From: an uncultured Clostridia bacterium | Lineage (GTDB): Bacteria; Bacillota; Clostridia; Oscillospirales; Ruminococcaceae | Direction of reading: 5' to 3' | Length of the DNA: 52,059 nt | Assembly (NCBI GenBank): GCA_947629905.1 | Contig: CANRFM010000015.1 | Location: 1-52,059, forward strand | Part shown: positions 25,762-36,126 of the stretch, piece after piece | Layout of the letters: every line of letters begins with the position of its first letter | Numbering within the stretch: position 1 is the first letter of the stretch | Notes under the pieces: generated by a model | What the model saw: the letters and a program-made list of their open reading frames with translations, nothing else | Told to the model about the DNA's origin: nothing | The model's database searches: none | Translations under genes and position numbers: made by a program

Positions 25762-25784
25762 AAGGGGACGGCAGTCCCTTTTTT
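25762..25784 (+). terminator. Intrinsic terminator upstream of lepB
   Basis: GGGAC-ggca-GTCCC (25765-25778) followed by six T. It probably ends rplS transcripts, with read-through or an unseen promoter serving lepB. Confidence 0.65.
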
Positions 25785-25828
25785 GCTATATCCGGAAGTC
25801 ACGCAATGTAAAAGAGAGGCGGAGAAGA

Positions 25829-26524
25829 ATGGAACCGAACGAAGATGCGCTCGTACAGGAAGGAACAGAAATAACGGCGGACGTGACGGAAACAGAAACA
25901 GCCCCGGCAGCGGAAAAAAAGCCGAAAAAGAAAGGCAGCCTGTTCAATGATATTATGGAAATTCTGGAAACCATGATGTGTTCTGTTTTCATCATTCTGC
26001 TGCTCTTTACGTATTTTATCCGTCCGGTCACGGTAGACGGGCATTCTATGCAGCCGACACTGAATAACGGAGACCGCCTTGTGATGTACCGCCTGTTCTA
26101 CAAGCCCAAAGCAGGAGATGTGGTCATCATCAACAACCATGAAGCCCATGTGCTTGACAACGATACAGTCATTCCGCTGGAAACACATCTTGTGGAGTGC
26201 CTGATCAAGCGTGTGATCGCTGTAAGCGGACAGGAGCTGTATATTGATGCCTCTGTGGGAGAAGTATGGGTAGACGGCGAACTGCTTGAGGAGACGTATA
26301 TCAATGAGCCGGTACTCACGGACGACCGGGCATTCAGTTATCCCATTACGATACCGGAAGGGTATGTGTTCGTCATGGGCGACAACCGCAACCACTCCAC
26401 GGACAGCCGCAGCCCCTATGTGGGATTAGTCGCCGAGGAGGATGTCATGGGCAAGGCATTTTTTGAATACTATGCGGCAGAAGATAAGGGTTTTGAAAAA
26501 ACAGAGATCGGCTTTATAGGATGA
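25829..26524 (+). CDS. lepB: Signal peptidase I (first of two)
   Basis: 231 residues from the ATG at 25829 behind GAGGCGGAG. The reading frame extends upstream through the palindrome region without a credible start. An acidic then lysine-rich cytoplasmic N-terminus (about 1-46) is followed by one membrane helix (47-64). The catalytic serine S73 lies in GHSMQPTL and the general base K127 in LIKRVIAV. MGDNRNHSTDSR is the usual C-terminal box. It cleaves signal peptides at the outer membrane face, which would include those of the xylanases here. It is followed after 16 bases by a second copy. Confidence 0.95.
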   Translation: MEPNEDALVQEGTEITADVTETETAPAAEKKPKKKGSLFNDIMEILETMMCSVFIILLLFTYFIRPVTVDGHSMQPTLNNGDRLVMYRLFYKPKAGDVVIINNHEAHVLDNDTVIPLETHLVECLIKRVIAVSGQELYIDASVGEVWVDGELLEETYINEPVLTDDRAFSYPITIPEGYVFVMGDNRNHSTDSRSPYVGLVAEEDVMGKAFFEYYAAEDKGFEKTEIGFIG

Positions 26525-26540
26525 TCTGGAGGATGACAGG

Positions 26541-27149
26541 ATGCGGGAATATGTACGTTTTTCAAAAAATCGCAAATTGCATGGAGTGATCGGCATTTTG
26601 TTTGACATTGCATCCTATGCGCTCTGTACGCTGTTCTGCATCATTTTAGTATGCATTTACGTGCTGCACTTTGCAGCCGTACAGGGGGATTCCATGCTCC
26701 CGACACTGCAAAACGGCAACCGGCTTCTGGTCAATGCCCTTGACCGGGAACCGGAGTGCGGGGATATTGTGATCATTACCGCACTGGAAGCAGGACTGCT
26801 GCGGGAGGACGGTTCGCCCTATCCGGCAGTCGGACTGGATAAGGTGATCGTCAAGCGTGTGGTAGCCGTGGCAGGGCAGGAGATCGATATTGACAGCGAG
26901 ACCGGAACGGTCTACCGGGACGGCACGGCACTGGAAGAAGCCTATGCGATCGGCAGCACGACAGAACCGATCGCAGACGGCGCATTTGAATACCCGATCA
27001 CTGTCCCGGAGGGGTATGTGTATGTGCTGGGCGATAACCGGGAAGTTTCCATGGACAGCCGCTATGCGGAAGTGGGGCTTGTTCCGCTGTATCAGATCGA
27101 GGGAAAGGTCGTTCTGCGCCTGAATGACAAATTCGGCAGGATCGAATAG
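26541..27149 (+). CDS. lepB: Signal peptidase I (second of two)
   Basis: 202 residues behind CTGGAGGA. One membrane helix (about 20-43), catalytic S51 in GDSMLPTL, K105 in VIVKRVVAV and the box LGDNREVSMDSR are all present, so it should be active. It is clearly related to the preceding gene but well diverged and lacks the charged N-terminal extension, so this is an old duplication. The two may differ in preferred substrates, as tandem or multiple Sip proteins do in other Firmicutes. Confidence 0.95.
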   Translation: MREYVRFSKNRKLHGVIGILFDIASYALCTLFCIILVCIYVLHFAAVQGDSMLPTLQNGNRLLVNALDREPECGDIVIITALEAGLLREDGSPYPAVGLDKVIVKRVVAVAGQEIDIDSETGTVYRDGTALEEAYAIGSTTEPIADGAFEYPITVPEGYVYVLGDNREVSMDSRYAEVGLVPLYQIEGKVVLRLNDKFGRIE

Positions 27150-27162
27150 AAAAGGAGGAGTC

Positions 27163-28029
27163 ATGATCGAGATCGGAACTATTCAATGGTTTCCGGGGCA
27201 TATGACAAAGACCCGGCGCATGATGCAGGCAGATCTGCCGCTTGTGGACGGGGCAGTCGTGCTGCTCGATGCACGGATCCCCTACAGCAGCTGCAACCCC
27301 GAACTGACAGCCTTGATGCAGGCGAAGCCCTACATGATGCTGCTGAACAAGGCGGATATGGCTGACCCGGACATGACAGCGAAATGGGTGCAGTATTACC
27401 GGAAGCAGGGCATCCCGGCACTGGCAGCGGACTGTATCAGCGGAAAGGGCTTGAAACAGTTCACGTCCGTGGTGCGGGAACAGCTGCTGAAAGACCTGCT
27501 TGCCAAACGGGAGAAAGCCGGCATGACCGGCAGACCCGTGCGCCTGATGATCGTGGGCATTCCCAATGTGGGGAAATCTTCCTTTATCAACAAAATGTCC
27601 GGCACAAAAAGCGCAAAGGTCGAGGACAGACCCGGTGTGACCCGTACCCGGCAATGGGTAAAGGTAGATGCCCGCACGGAATTTTTGGATATGCCGGGCG
27701 TGCTGTGGCAGCGGTTAGATGACCAGCAGGCGGCACTGCGGCTTGCCTTTACGGGGGCGATACGGGATCAGGTACTCGATACGGAAGCGTTGGCGATGCT
27801 GCTGCTCGAATTTCTGCACGGGAACTATCCGCAGTCGCTCGTGCAGCGCTATAAGCTTGAAACAGACGAAACAGAGGGCGACAAGCTCCTCGAACTGGTC
27901 GGCAGGAAGCGTGGTATGCTGCTGCCGGGCGGTGTGGTCGATACGGAACGGGCAGCGGCAACGGTGCTCGATGATTTCCGGGGTGCAAGACTGGGCAGAA
28001 TTACCTTGGAACGCCCGGAGGAGGTCTGA
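27163..28029 (+). CDS. rbgA: Ribosome biogenesis GTPase YlqF/RbgA
   Basis: 288 residues from the ATG at 27163 behind AAAGGAGGAG. It shows the circularly permuted GTPase order: the NKAD motif comes first (LLNKADMAD, about residue 65), then the P-loop GIPNVGKSS (about 135) and DMPG (about 175). The opening [13 protein letters not shown] is the family signature. It helps late assembly of the 50S subunit. Its position downstream of rplS and before rnhB matches the Bacillus order. Confidence 0.96.
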   Translation: MIEIGTIQWFPGHMTKTRRMMQADLPLVDGAVVLLDARIPYSSCNPELTALMQAKPYMMLLNKADMADPDMTAKWVQYYRKQGIPALAADCISGKGLKQFTSVVREQLLKDLLAKREKAGMTGRPVRLMIVGIPNVGKSSFINKMSGTKSAKVEDRPGVTRTRQWVKVDARTEFLDMPGVLWQRLDDQQAALRLAFTGAIRDQVLDTEALAMLLLEFLHGNYPQSLVQRYKLETDETEGDKLLELVGRKRGMLLPGGVVDTERAAATVLDDFRGARLGRITLERPEEV

Positions 28030-28030
28030 T

Positions 28031-28663
28031 ATGCGGGAGGATACACGGCAGAGGCGGCAGGCTATGCTGGATCATGATACGGCAATGCGCACGCAGTTCG
28101 GGGTGATCTGCGGCGTGGATGAAGCCGGCAGAGGTCCGCTCGCAGGGGATGTGTATGCGGCAGCTGTGATACTGCCGGAGGAGCATGGCATTACAGGGCT
28201 TGACGACAGCAAGAAGCTGTCAGAAAAGCGCCGGGAAGAGCTATTTGACGAGATACAGAAAAAGGCGGCAGCGTTCTGTATTGCGACTGCCTCGGTCGCA
28301 GAAATTGAAGAGCTGAATATTTTACAGGCGGCAATGCTTGCCATGCAGCGGGCTGTGGACGGTTTGGGGCAGAAACCTGCCTATGTGCTGATCGACGGCA
28401 ACAAATGCCCGGCACTGTCCGTGCCGTGCGAAGCTGTCGTCAAGGGGGATGCGGCTTCCGCATCCATTGCGGCTGCTTCGATTTTGGCAAAGGTCGCCCG
28501 TGACCGCTACATGACGGAACAGGCAAAGCGCTATCCGCAATATGGTTTTGCACAGCATAAGGGCTACGGCACAAAGGCACACAAGGATGCGCTCCTGCAA
28601 TACGGCGCTTGTCCGCTGCACCGGCCGTCTTTCCTGAAGAAATTCCTTGCCCCACAGCAATGA
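28031..28663 (+). CDS. rnhB: Ribonuclease HII
   Basis: 210 residues from the ATG at 28031, two bases after the rbgA stop, with GGAGGAGG inside the end of rbgA. The catalytic D-E-x-G-R-G box is visible ([12 protein letters not shown]), along with [12 protein letters not shown] and the later [21 protein letters not shown] helix. It removes ribonucleotides and RNA from DNA hybrids. Its stop overlaps yraN as ATGA. Confidence 0.96.
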   Translation: MREDTRQRRQAMLDHDTAMRTQFGVICGVDEAGRGPLAGDVYAAAVILPEEHGITGLDDSKKLSEKRREELFDEIQKKAAAFCIATASVAEIEELNILQAAMLAMQRAVDGLGQKPAYVLIDGNKCPALSVPCEAVVKGDAASASIAAASILAKVARDRYMTEQAKRYPQYGFAQHKGYGTKAHKDALLQYGACPLHRPSFLKKFLAPQQ

Positions 28664-29046
28664 CGGCAGCGGAAAAGGGAAAGCTTGGCGAAGATGCGGT
28701 CTGCCGTTATCTGGAGCAGCATGGCTACCAGATACGATGCCGGAATTTCCGGATACGGGGCGGCGAGATCGACATTGTGGCAGAAAAGGGCGAGGAGCTG
28801 TGCTTCGTGGAAGTCAAGACGAGAAAGCTCGGCTCGGTGGAGACGGGCTTTGCAGCGGTGGACAGGCGCAAGCAGCGGCTGCTGATCCGGGCAGCCTATC
28901 TGTATTGTGAAAAGGCGGACATTCGCGAAGAGGACTGGTATATCCGCTATGATATTGCACAGGTGACACTGTATGAGGGACGTGTGCTGGAGATCGAATA
29001 TCTGGAAAGCGCCTTTGATGAGAGCGATTTTCCGGATGTGTTTTAA
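28660..29046 (+). CDS. yraN: YraN family (UPF0102) nuclease-fold protein
   Basis: 128 residues from the ATG at 28660, overlapping rnhB by four bases. The family pattern [17 protein letters not shown], then [27 protein letters not shown], contains the E-x-D-x-V ... F-V-E-V-K core of the PD-(D/E)XK endonuclease fold. The biological role is not settled. Adjacency to rnhB is widely conserved and hints at DNA maintenance. Confidence 0.93.
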   Translation: MTAAEKGKLGEDAVCRYLEQHGYQIRCRNFRIRGGEIDIVAEKGEELCFVEVKTRKLGSVETGFAAVDRRKQRLLIRAAYLYCEKADIREEDWYIRYDIAQVTLYEGRVLEIEYLESAFDESDFPDVF

Positions 29047-29061
29047 GGAAAGGGTGGTAGT

Positions 29062-30558
29062 ATGTTTTACAGAAGTACCAGAGACGGCAGTCTGAAAGTG
29101 ACGGCAGCGCAGGCAATTGCGCAGGGCATTTCGGCAGACGGGGGGCTGTTTCTCCCGTCGGAGATACCAGCCATTACCATGGAGGAGCTGAAAGGGCTTG
29201 CGGAGCTGCCCTATGCGGAACGTGCGGATGTGGTATTCGGCAAGTTCCTGACAGATTTCACACAGGAAGAGATCCATTACTGCACATCTCATGCCTATAA
29301 TACCAAAAATTTTGAGACGGAAGCGATCGCAGAGCTGACGGGCGCATTCGGGAATGCCCATATCCTCGAACTGTGGCACGGACCGACCTGTGCTTTCAAG
29401 GACATGGCTTTGCAGATCTTGCCCTACCTGCTGACGACTTCCCTGAAAAAGAACGGCGAGGACAAGGAAGTGGTCATTCTGGTCGCTACGTCCGGCGATA
29501 CCGGAAAGGCAGCCTTGGAGGGCTTCCGGGATGTGCCGGGAACACGCATCATGGTATTCTACCCGGAGCATGGTGTTTCCTCTATGCAGAAGCGGCAGAT
29601 GGCAACACAGGAGGGCGGCAATGTGCAGGTGTGCGCTATGGAGGGCAATTTTGACGATTGTCAGAACGGTGTAAAGCGCATCTTCACAGACCCGGCGGTC
29701 AAGGAAAAACTGGCAGCCGGCGGAAAGATGTTCTCCTCGGCAAATTCCATCAACTGGGGCAGACTGGCGCCACAGATCGTGTATTATGTGTCCGCCTATG
29801 CGGAAATGGCAAAGCGTGGGGACATTGCATTCGGGGAGACGCTCAATGTGGTCGTACCGACGGGCAATTTCGGCAATATTCTTGCGGCATACTACGCTAA
29901 GAAAATGGGCGTGCCGATCGGCAAGCTGATCTGCGCTTCCAACATCAACAAGGTGCTGACCGATTTCCTTGAAACGGGCGTATATGACCGCAACCGGGAA
30001 TTCTTTGCGACCTGCTCGCCGTCTATGGACATCCTGATCTCCAGCAATCTGGAGCGTCTGCTGTTCCTGCTGACGGACGGGGACGATGCACAGATCCGGG
30101 ATTGGTTCGGCAAGCTTTCCGCAGAGGGAACGTATGCCGTCACGGATGAGGTAAAGGCAAAGTTACAGGCAGAATTTGCTGCCGGCTTCTGCGATGATGC
30201 GCAGACAAAGCAGACCATTCACGAATTCAAGGAAAAATATGGCTATACCCTCGATACGCATACGGCGGTGGCTGTCAAGGTGTATCTGGACTATATTGCG
30301 AAAACAGGCGATACGACAAAGACCCTGATCGCCTCTACGGCAAGTCCCTATAAATTCAGTGCGAGCGTGCTCGAAGCCATTGAGGGTGTGCAGGACGGTG
30401 CGGATGAATATGCACTGGTCGACCGTCTCGCACAGGTGAGCGGTCTGCCCGTTCCGCCGTCACTGGCTGCCCTGAAAGATAAGTCCATACGCTTCACGGA
30501 TGTGATACGTCCGGCGGAAATGGAGCGCTACGTGCTCGGACAGCTGACGGAAGCATGA
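29062..30558 (+). CDS. thrC: Threonine synthase
   Basis: 498 residues, the length of the bacterial/fungal type of threonine synthase. The pyridoxal-phosphate lysine lies in PTCAFKDMALQ (about residue 115), and the phosphate-binding and fold motifs VATSGDTGKAAL, FYPEHGVS and VPTGNFGNILAAYYAKKMG are clear. It converts O-phosphohomoserine to threonine. No other threonine gene is nearby; it sits in a housekeeping run with a ribosome site 9 bases upstream (AAGGAAAGG). Its stop overlaps the next start as ATGA. Confidence 0.96.
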   Translation: MFYRSTRDGSLKVTAAQAIAQGISADGGLFLPSEIPAITMEELKGLAELPYAERADVVFGKFLTDFTQEEIHYCTSHAYNTKNFETEAIAELTGAFGNAHILELWHGPTCAFKDMALQILPYLLTTSLKKNGEDKEVVILVATSGDTGKAALEGFRDVPGTRIMVFYPEHGVSSMQKRQMATQEGGNVQVCAMEGNFDDCQNGVKRIFTDPAVKEKLAAGGKMFSSANSINWGRLAPQIVYYVSAYAEMAKRGDIAFGETLNVVVPTGNFGNILAAYYAKKMGVPIGKLICASNINKVLTDFLETGVYDRNREFFATCSPSMDILISSNLERLLFLLTDGDDAQIRDWFGKLSAEGTYAVTDEVKAKLQAEFAAGFCDDAQTKQTIHEFKEKYGYTLDTHTAVAVKVYLDYIAKTGDTTKTLIASTASPYKFSASVLEAIEGVQDGADEYALVDRLAQVSGLPVPPSLAALKDKSIRFTDVIRPAEMERYVLGQLTEA

Positions 30559-31244
30559 GCCTGTTTGTCATCGGGGATACGCATTTGTCATTCGGCGTGC
30601 CGGAAAAGCCGATGGATATTTTTGCGGGCTGGGAAAATTACCAGACTTTGCTGAAAGAAAACTGGCTGCGTGTCATTCAGCCGGAAGATACGGTCGTGAT
30701 AGCGGGCGACATATCGTGGGGCATGAATTTGCAGCAGGCACAGGCAGATTTTGCCTTTCTCGAAAGTCTGCCGGGGCAGAAGATCTTGCTCAAGGGAAAC
30801 CATGACTACTGGTGGAACTCCCTGAAGAAGATGACGGATTTTTTCGGGGAGAATGGGTTCTCTTCGCTGCATATCCTGCACAATAACTGCTATGCCTACG
30901 GGTCGCTGGGGATCTGCGGCACAAGGGGCTGGGTGAATCTGCCGGATGAACCGGCGGATGCGAAAGTGCTTGCCCGTGAGGAACAGCGGCTGCGGACATC
31001 GCTGCGTGCAGCGGTGGAGCAGAATTTGCAGCCGGCGGCATTTCTGCATTATCCGCCCATTTACGGGGAGACACGGTGTGAGCCTGTTCTGCGGGCTTTG
31101 CAGGAGTTCGGGGTGAAGGACTGCTATTACGGGCATCTGCACGGTCCGGCACAGGAAAAGGCAGTTACCGGGACGGTGGATGGCATTGACTATCATCTGA
31201 TCTCTTGTGATTATTTACAATTTTTGCCTGAAAAAATTCTATAA
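30555..31244 (+). CDS. Calcineurin-like metallophosphoesterase
   Basis: 229 residues, overlapping thrC by four bases. The metal-binding blocks of the superfamily are present in order: GDTHLSFG (start), AGDISWGM, GNHDYWW and GHLHG near the C-terminus. It is a cytoplasmic two-metal phosphoesterase of unassigned substrate (the family covers phosphodiesterases and nucleotidases). It is the last gene of the run that starts at lepB; the tig promoter region follows. Confidence 0.9.
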   Translation: MSLFVIGDTHLSFGVPEKPMDIFAGWENYQTLLKENWLRVIQPEDTVVIAGDISWGMNLQQAQADFAFLESLPGQKILLKGNHDYWWNSLKKMTDFFGENGFSSLHILHNNCYAYGSLGICGTRGWVNLPDEPADAKVLAREEQRLRTSLRAAVEQNLQPAAFLHYPPIYGETRCEPVLRALQEFGVKDCYYGHLHGPAQEKAVTGTVDGIDYHLISCDYLQFLPEKIL

Positions 31245-31304
31245 TTTGTAAGAGGTGTAGAAGTCTGCCCGGAATTGCAAAAAGGTATAGAAAAAATCTC
31301 CCGG

Positions 31305-31316
31305 ATATGGTATAAT
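31305..31316 (+). promoter_or_regulatory. Extended -10 promoter element of tig
   Basis: ATATGGTATAAT: a TGG-TATAAT extended -10 with TATAAT at 31311-31316. The -35 region at 17 bases (TAGAAA) is poor. The leader to the tig ATG is about 65 nt. Confidence 0.5.
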
Positions 31317-31387
31317 GTAAAATGTGTGCAAATCGCATATGAGGCTCGTGTGAGCTACTGTTGAAATATGACTTGGAGGATCTGAAA

Positions 31388-32722
31388 ATGAGTTTGAAAT
31401 CATCAACAAGAACAGAAGTCAATACCGTGGAAATGGTATTTGAAGTTGGTGCGGAGGATTTCGAGGCTGCTGTAGAGCGTGCTTACCGCAAGCTGAGAAA
31501 GAATATCTCCATCCCCGGTTTCCGGAAGGGCAAGGTTTCCCGCAAAATGGCAGAGACCTATCTCGGCGAGGGCGCTTTCTACGATGAGGCTGTCAATGAC
31601 CTGATCAATGCAGAACTGCCGGGTGAACTGGTCAAGGCTGAACTGGAACTGGTAGACCGTCCGCAGGTGGATGTGGAAACGATCAGCAAAGAGGAAGGCG
31701 TGGTCTACAAAGCGATCTGCATTACCAAGCCGCAGATCGAGCTGGACGGCTACAAGGGCATTCACGCTTCCAAAAAGGTGAAAGAAGTAACAGAGGAGGA
31801 CATCACTGCACAGGTGGATATGCTCCGCCAGAGAAATGCAAGACTGGTTTCCGTGGACGACAGACCTGCACAGATCGGCGATGAAGTCAACCTCGATTTC
31901 GAGGGCTTCTTCGGGGATGAGCCGTTTGAGGGCGGAAAAGGCGAGAGCTTCCCGCTTCGGCTGGGCAGCGGACAGTTCATTCCGGGCTTTGAAGATCAGG
32001 TTGTCGGCAAGAGCGTCGGCGAGGAGTTTGACGTAAATGTGACATTCCCGGAGAATTATCAGCTCGAGGACTATGCCGGAAAGGATGCCGTTTTCAAGTG
32101 CCGCCTCAATGGTATCACCGTAGAGGAACTGCCGGAAGCAGATGATGAGTTCATTCAGGATGCTACGGACTTCTCCACGATGGAGGAATTCCGGGCAGAT
32201 GCAAGAAAGAGACTGGAAGAAAATGCTGTCCGTGACGCAGAGAACAGCTTTGACAACACGGTGATGGAAGCGCTGATCGCTTTGGTGGATTCGCCGATCC
32301 CGAACGTAATGTTCGAGCACAGACTGGATTCACTGGTTGCCAACTTTGAGCAGATGCTCAAGCAGCAGAACATGAGCATGGATCTGTATCTCCAGTATAC
32401 AGGCATGAGCATGGAAGACTTCCGGGAAGCCAACCGGGATCGTGCTGTGAATGAAGTGAAACTCCGCCTTGCGCTGGAGAAGATCGCAGAGCTGGAGAAT
32501 ATCCAGATCCCGGAGGAAGAGCTGAACAGTAGCTTACAGGAACTGGCAGATGCCAACCACCTGTCTCTTGAAGTCGTCAAGCGCCGCATTCCGCTCGAGG
32601 ATTACATCATGGATATGCGTGTCGGTAAGGCAATTGAGCTTGTCAAGGCAAATGCCGTGATCGTGGATGAGGAGGAAGCTGCCCCCGCTGAGGAAGCTGC
32701 CCCTGCTGACAGCGCAGAATAA
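31388..32722 (+). CDS. tig: Trigger factor
   Basis: 444 residues from the ATG at 31388 behind TTGGAGGA. The N-terminal ribosome-binding domain carries the GFRKGKVSR signature (about residues 45-53). The FKBP-type prolyl isomerase domain (about 155-245) has [23 protein letters not shown] and [17 protein letters not shown]. The rest is the helical arm domain, ending in an alanine/glutamate/proline tail. It folds nascent chains at the ribosome exit. Grouping with clpP and clpX is the standard protein-quality cluster. Confidence 0.98.
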   Translation: MSLKSSTRTEVNTVEMVFEVGAEDFEAAVERAYRKLRKNISIPGFRKGKVSRKMAETYLGEGAFYDEAVNDLINAELPGELVKAELELVDRPQVDVETISKEEGVVYKAICITKPQIELDGYKGIHASKKVKEVTEEDITAQVDMLRQRNARLVSVDDRPAQIGDEVNLDFEGFFGDEPFEGGKGESFPLRLGSGQFIPGFEDQVVGKSVGEEFDVNVTFPENYQLEDYAGKDAVFKCRLNGITVEELPEADDEFIQDATDFSTMEEFRADARKRLEENAVRDAENSFDNTVMEALIALVDSPIPNVMFEHRLDSLVANFEQMLKQQNMSMDLYLQYTGMSMEDFREANRDRAVNEVKLRLALEKIAELENIQIPEEELNSSLQELADANHLSLEVVKRRIPLEDYIMDMRVGKAIELVKANAVIVDEEEAAPAEEAAPADSAE

Positions 32723-32792
32723 AATGACCGGTGTGAGCGGACATACGTTCGCTCACTTTGTCACACAGAACCGCTTTAGAAAGGACGATATT

Positions 32793-33383
32793 ATGAGTAG
32801 TTTAGTGCCATATGTAGTAGAACAGACAAGCCGTGGAGAGCGTTCCTATGATATTTTCTCCCGTCTGCTCAATGACCGTATCATCATGCTCAGCGATCAG
32901 GTGAATGATGTGACAGCAAGCCTTGTTGTCGCACAGCTTCTGTATCTGGAAAGTCAGGATGTGGAAAAGGACATTTCCCTGTATATCAACAGTCCGGGCG
33001 GTTCTATCACGTCAGGCATGGCAATTTATGACACGATGCAGTATATCAAGTGCGATGTATCGACGATCTGCATCGGTATGGCAGCATCTATGGGCGCATT
33101 CCTGCTGACGGCAGGTGCACCGGGCAAGCGCTTTGCGCTCCCGAACAGTGAGATCATGATCCACCAGCCGCTGATCTCCGGCGGACTTGCCGGGCAGTGT
33201 ACCGACATCAAGATCCACTCCGACCACCTTGTCCGTACCCGCCAGAAGCTCAACGAGATGCTCGCAAAGCATACCGGACAGAGTCTTGAAGTGATCGAGC
33301 GGGACACGGAACGGGATAATTTCATGAGCGCAGAGGAAGCCAAGGCATATGGTCTGATCGATCAGGTCATCGCTAAGAGGTAA
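32793..33383 (+). CDS. clpP: ATP-dependent Clp protease proteolytic subunit
   Basis: 196 residues from the ATG at 32793 behind AAAGGAC. The catalytic triad is visible as S99 in [12 protein letters not shown]124 in MIHQPL and D171 in ERDTERDNF. The N-terminus [24 protein letters not shown] is typical. It assembles as a 14-mer and is fed by ClpX, encoded four bases downstream. The 70 bases after tig hold a GTGTGAGCG-type dyad (about 32731-32756) but no clear terminator, so co-transcription with tig is plausible. Confidence 0.98.
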   Translation: MSSLVPYVVEQTSRGERSYDIFSRLLNDRIIMLSDQVNDVTASLVVAQLLYLESQDVEKDISLYINSPGGSITSGMAIYDTMQYIKCDVSTICIGMAASMGAFLLTAGAPGKRFALPNSEIMIHQPLISGGLAGQCTDIKIHSDHLVRTRQKLNEMLAKHTGQSLEVIERDTERDNFMSAEEAKAYGLIDQVIAKR

Positions 33384-33387
33384 CACC

Positions 33388-34659
33388 ATGTCAGAATATA
33401 AGAATTCATTCAAGATCTGCAATTTCTGCAACAAGGGCGAGGACAAGGTCATGAGTATGTTCTCCGCAGGTATCTACAACATTTGTGATGAATGCGTGTG
33501 TACCTGCTATGACATGATCTATGGCACATCCGGCACCCGGCGCAAGGAAAAGCAGCGGGATGAGGAAAAGAAGAAGAAACCCTTCAAACTCCTCAAGCCT
33601 GCTGAGATCAAGGCTGTCCTCGATCAGTATGTCATCGGGCAGGATCAGGCGAAAATTGCGCTTGCGGTTTCCGTTTACAACCACTACAAGCGCATTCTGA
33701 GTCAGGATGACGGCACGGAAGTCGAGCTGCAAAAGAGCAATGTGCTCCTGCTCGGTCCGACCGGTGTGGGCAAGACGTTCCTTGCGCAGACACTTGCCAA
33801 AATTCTTGACGTGCCGTTTGCGATTGCAGATGCGACGACGATCACCGAAGCCGGCTATGTCGGTGACGATGTGGAAAATGTACTGCTCCGCCTGATACAG
33901 GCAGCGGATTTCGATATTGAAGCGGCTGAACGGGGCATCATCTACATTGATGAGATCGACAAGATTGCCAGAAAGTCCGAAAACACGTCCCTGACCAGAG
34001 ATGTTTCCGGTGAGGGCGTACAGCAGGCTTTGCTGAAGATCATCGAGGGGACGGTTTCCAATGTTCCCCCGCAGGGCGGCAGAAAGCACCCGAATCAGGA
34101 ATGCATCCAGATCAACACCAAGAACATTCTGTTCATCTGCGGCGGTGCGTTTGACGGACTGGAGAAGTGCATCATCAAGCGCACGCAGTCGTCCGGTCTG
34201 GGCTTTGGGGCTGAGATCGCTTCCAAGCAGGAAAGCATGAAGAACATCTTCGAGAAGGTCATTCCGCAGGATCTGGTGAAATTCGGCATGGTGCCCGAAC
34301 TGGTCGGCAGACTGCCGCTGATCACGGCATTGCAGGAACTGGACGAAGAGGCGCTTGTCCGCATCCTCACCGAACCGAAAAATGCCCTGATCAAGCAGTA
34401 TGTCAAGCTGTTCGGCTACGATGATATTCGTCTTGAGGTGGAAGAATCCGCACTGATCGAGATCGCCAAGCTTGCCATTTCCCAGAAAACCGGCGCAAGA
34501 GGACTGCGGGGCATCATGGAAGATCTGCTGATGGAGGCAATGTTCAACCTGCCGTCCAATGGCAATATTGCAAAAATTACCATTACCAAGGAATGTGTGA
34601 CAAACGGCGAACCGCCTCTGCTGACGGACAGACGCAACAAGGTTGTCAGCCATTGGTAA
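33388..34659 (+). CDS. clpX: ATP-dependent Clp protease ATP-binding subunit ClpX
   Basis: 423 residues. The N-terminal four-cysteine zinc finger (CNFCNK ... CDEC, about 14-40) is followed by the AAA+ domain with Walker A GPTGVGKT (about 130), Walker B IYIDEID and [11 protein letters not shown] near the sensor 2 region. The ClpP-docking tripeptide appears as L-G-F (SSGLGFGAE) rather than the more common I-G-F. It unfolds substrates for ClpP. A terminator follows. Confidence 0.98.
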   Translation: MSEYKNSFKICNFCNKGEDKVMSMFSAGIYNICDECVCTCYDMIYGTSGTRRKEKQRDEEKKKKPFKLLKPAEIKAVLDQYVIGQDQAKIALAVSVYNHYKRILSQDDGTEVELQKSNVLLLGPTGVGKTFLAQTLAKILDVPFAIADATTITEAGYVGDDVENVLLRLIQAADFDIEAAERGIIYIDEIDKIARKSENTSLTRDVSGEGVQQALLKIIEGTVSNVPPQGGRKHPNQECIQINTKNILFICGGAFDGLEKCIIKRTQSSGLGFGAEIASKQESMKNIFEKVIPQDLVKFGMVPELVGRLPLITALQELDEEALVRILTEPKNALIKQYVKLFGYDDIRLEVEESALIEIAKLAISQKTGARGLRGIMEDLLMEAMFNLPSNGNIAKITITKECVTNGEPPLLTDRRNKVVSHW

Positions 34660-34675
34660 TGCTGTATAGGAATCG

Positions 34676-34718
34676 AAAAAAGTCTGACACGCTGCAAAGT
34701 GTCAGGCTTTTTCTTTTT
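34676..34718. terminator. Bidirectional terminator between clpX and the PBP gene
   Basis: CTGACAC (34684-34690) pairs with GTGTCAG (34699-34705). T-runs exist on both sides (ttttt after it, aaaaaa before it), so it can end clpX rightward and the convergent PBP gene leftward. Confidence 0.9.
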
Positions 34719-34735
34719 CCTGTCAGGGCTTTGTG

Positions 34736-36043
34736 CTATTTTTCCGAAAGCATTTGCAGAATATCCTGCATAAATCCCTTGTCCCCCGAAGCATATTCAT
34801 GCCCGAAAGCGGACACACTGTTGCGTATCTGCAAAACGACCGTCCTTGTGGTCTCGCCTTTGACGATTACCAGAATATAGTGAATATCCTCGACCGAACC
34901 GTCATCGGAAATTTCTGCCGTTCCCGTTTTGGCATACAGGGCAGTATTTTCCGCCGGATAGGTCAGCCCAAGGTCAGCCGCAACGCCGGAAAGCCCCTCT
35001 GCAATGCCGCTGCTTGCTGTTCCGGGTTCGGCAAGGATCTGCGGCTTGCTAAGTGTTTGCAGCACCTCACCCGTCACGCAGTCCGCTGTACACAGTGTCA
35101 CATAGGGCTGCATCAGCTTTCCGGTCAGCAGGGCATTTCCGCACAGGGCAAGGTAGACGGGTGTCACCGTCTCCCGCTGCCCGAAGCCTGCACGCAGCAA
35201 ATTGGCATTCGAGGATACGTCAATGGAATTTTGCAGCGTGCCAAGGTCTGTTTCCCAAGCATGGCTGTAGAGAAAAGCACTGTCCAGATACGCCATGACC
35301 TGTTCCGCACCAGCCTCCGAAAAGACCTCCCCGAAGTACAGATTGCTGCTGTTGACGAGCGCTGAACGGATGTCCGTTTCACGGGGATAATGCTCCGGGT
35401 GTTTTTCGTAGTCCCAGTCGTGAATGCCGTCCGCACTGCCGGGGTCGCTATAGACACGCCCCGGAAAATAATGCTCCGAAATCATGGCAGACAGGATCTT
35501 GAACACGCTCCCCGGCGTGGCAGGGGTGAGCGCATAATGCCCCTCTCCGCCCCGGCTTACGAGCGCTTCCACAGCACCGTCCTCCCGGATGACCGTGACA
35601 GAACCCTCAATTCCCTGCGTATTCAGATACTGATAGATAGCGGTCTGAAGCGGCACACGGAATGTTGTCCGGACAGTCTGCCCGGTGCAGCTCCCGTCCC
35701 CGGCATCGGCGAATGTGGGGTTCGCCGTTTCCGTGTAAGCCGCCAAACGGCTGTCGAGAGCCGTTTCCCCGCCAAACACATTCCCGAACGCTTCCGCAGT
35801 GTCCCCCGGATACGCCCGGTCTGTCCCCGTCAGGATGACCGTCCCGTCCGCTCCGGCAATATCACCCCGGCATATCAGCAGGGGAGAGGTGCTTTCCTCC
35901 GTGGCAGATTCTGTTGCGGTGGGCGGGGCAGTGGTTTCAGTCAGTTCCGGCGGCGGAAGTTCCTGCCGATTTCCTTTGCCCGAAGCCCAGAGCATGGCAA
36001 GCACTGCCGCTGTCCCTGCCAGTATGACTAAGATCTGCTTCAT
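34736..36043 (-). CDS. Small class B penicillin-binding transpeptidase
   Basis: 435 residues from the second ATG (36043), which is 8 bases after AAAGGGG; the first ATG six bases earlier is too close. An N-terminal membrane anchor (about 3-20) and a Thr/Pro/Glu linker are followed by the start of the PBP dimer motif (CRGDIAGADGTVI). The transpeptidase domain has all three motifs: SxxK at 179-182 (PGSVFK), SxN at 232-234 and KTG at 372-374. It lacks most of the pedestal of full-length FtsI/PBP2 and resembles PbpA-type proteins. It should cross-link peptidoglycan, perhaps under special conditions. It diverges from a VanY-type carboxypeptidase. Confidence 0.9.
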   Translation of the reverse strand: MKQILVILAGTAAVLAMLWASGKGNRQELPPPELTETTAPPTATESATEESTSPLLICRGDIAGADGTVILTGTDRAYPGDTAEAFGNVFGGETALDSRLAAYTETANPTFADAGDGSCTGQTVRTTFRVPLQTAIYQYLNTQGIEGSVTVIREDGAVEALVSRGGEGHYALTPATPGSVFKILSAMISEHYFPGRVYSDPGSADGIHDWDYEKHPEHYPRETDIRSALVNSSNLYFGEVFSEAGAEQVMAYLDSAFLYSHAWETDLGTLQNSIDVSSNANLLRAGFGQRETVTPVYLALCGNALLTGKLMQPYVTLCTADCVTGEVLQTLSKPQILAEPGTASSGIAEGLSGVAADLGLTYPAENTALYAKTGTAEISDDGSVEDIHYILVIVKGETTRTVVLQIRNSVSAFGHEYASGDKGFMQDILQMLSEK

Positions 36044-36091
36044 TTGCATTTCCCCTTTCTTCCGTCAGTATCTCCGGCAGGGCAGGGGTTA

Positions 36092-36110
36092 TCCCTGAGA
36101 ATTTCAGGGA
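36092..36110. repeat. Hairpin between divergent PBP and vanY-like genes
   Basis: TCCCTGA (36092-36098) and TCAGGGA (36104-36110): a perfect 7-bp dyad in the shared intergenic region, possibly an operator. Confidence 0.45.
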
Positions 36111-36126
36111 ACGGCGCTTTCAAAAA

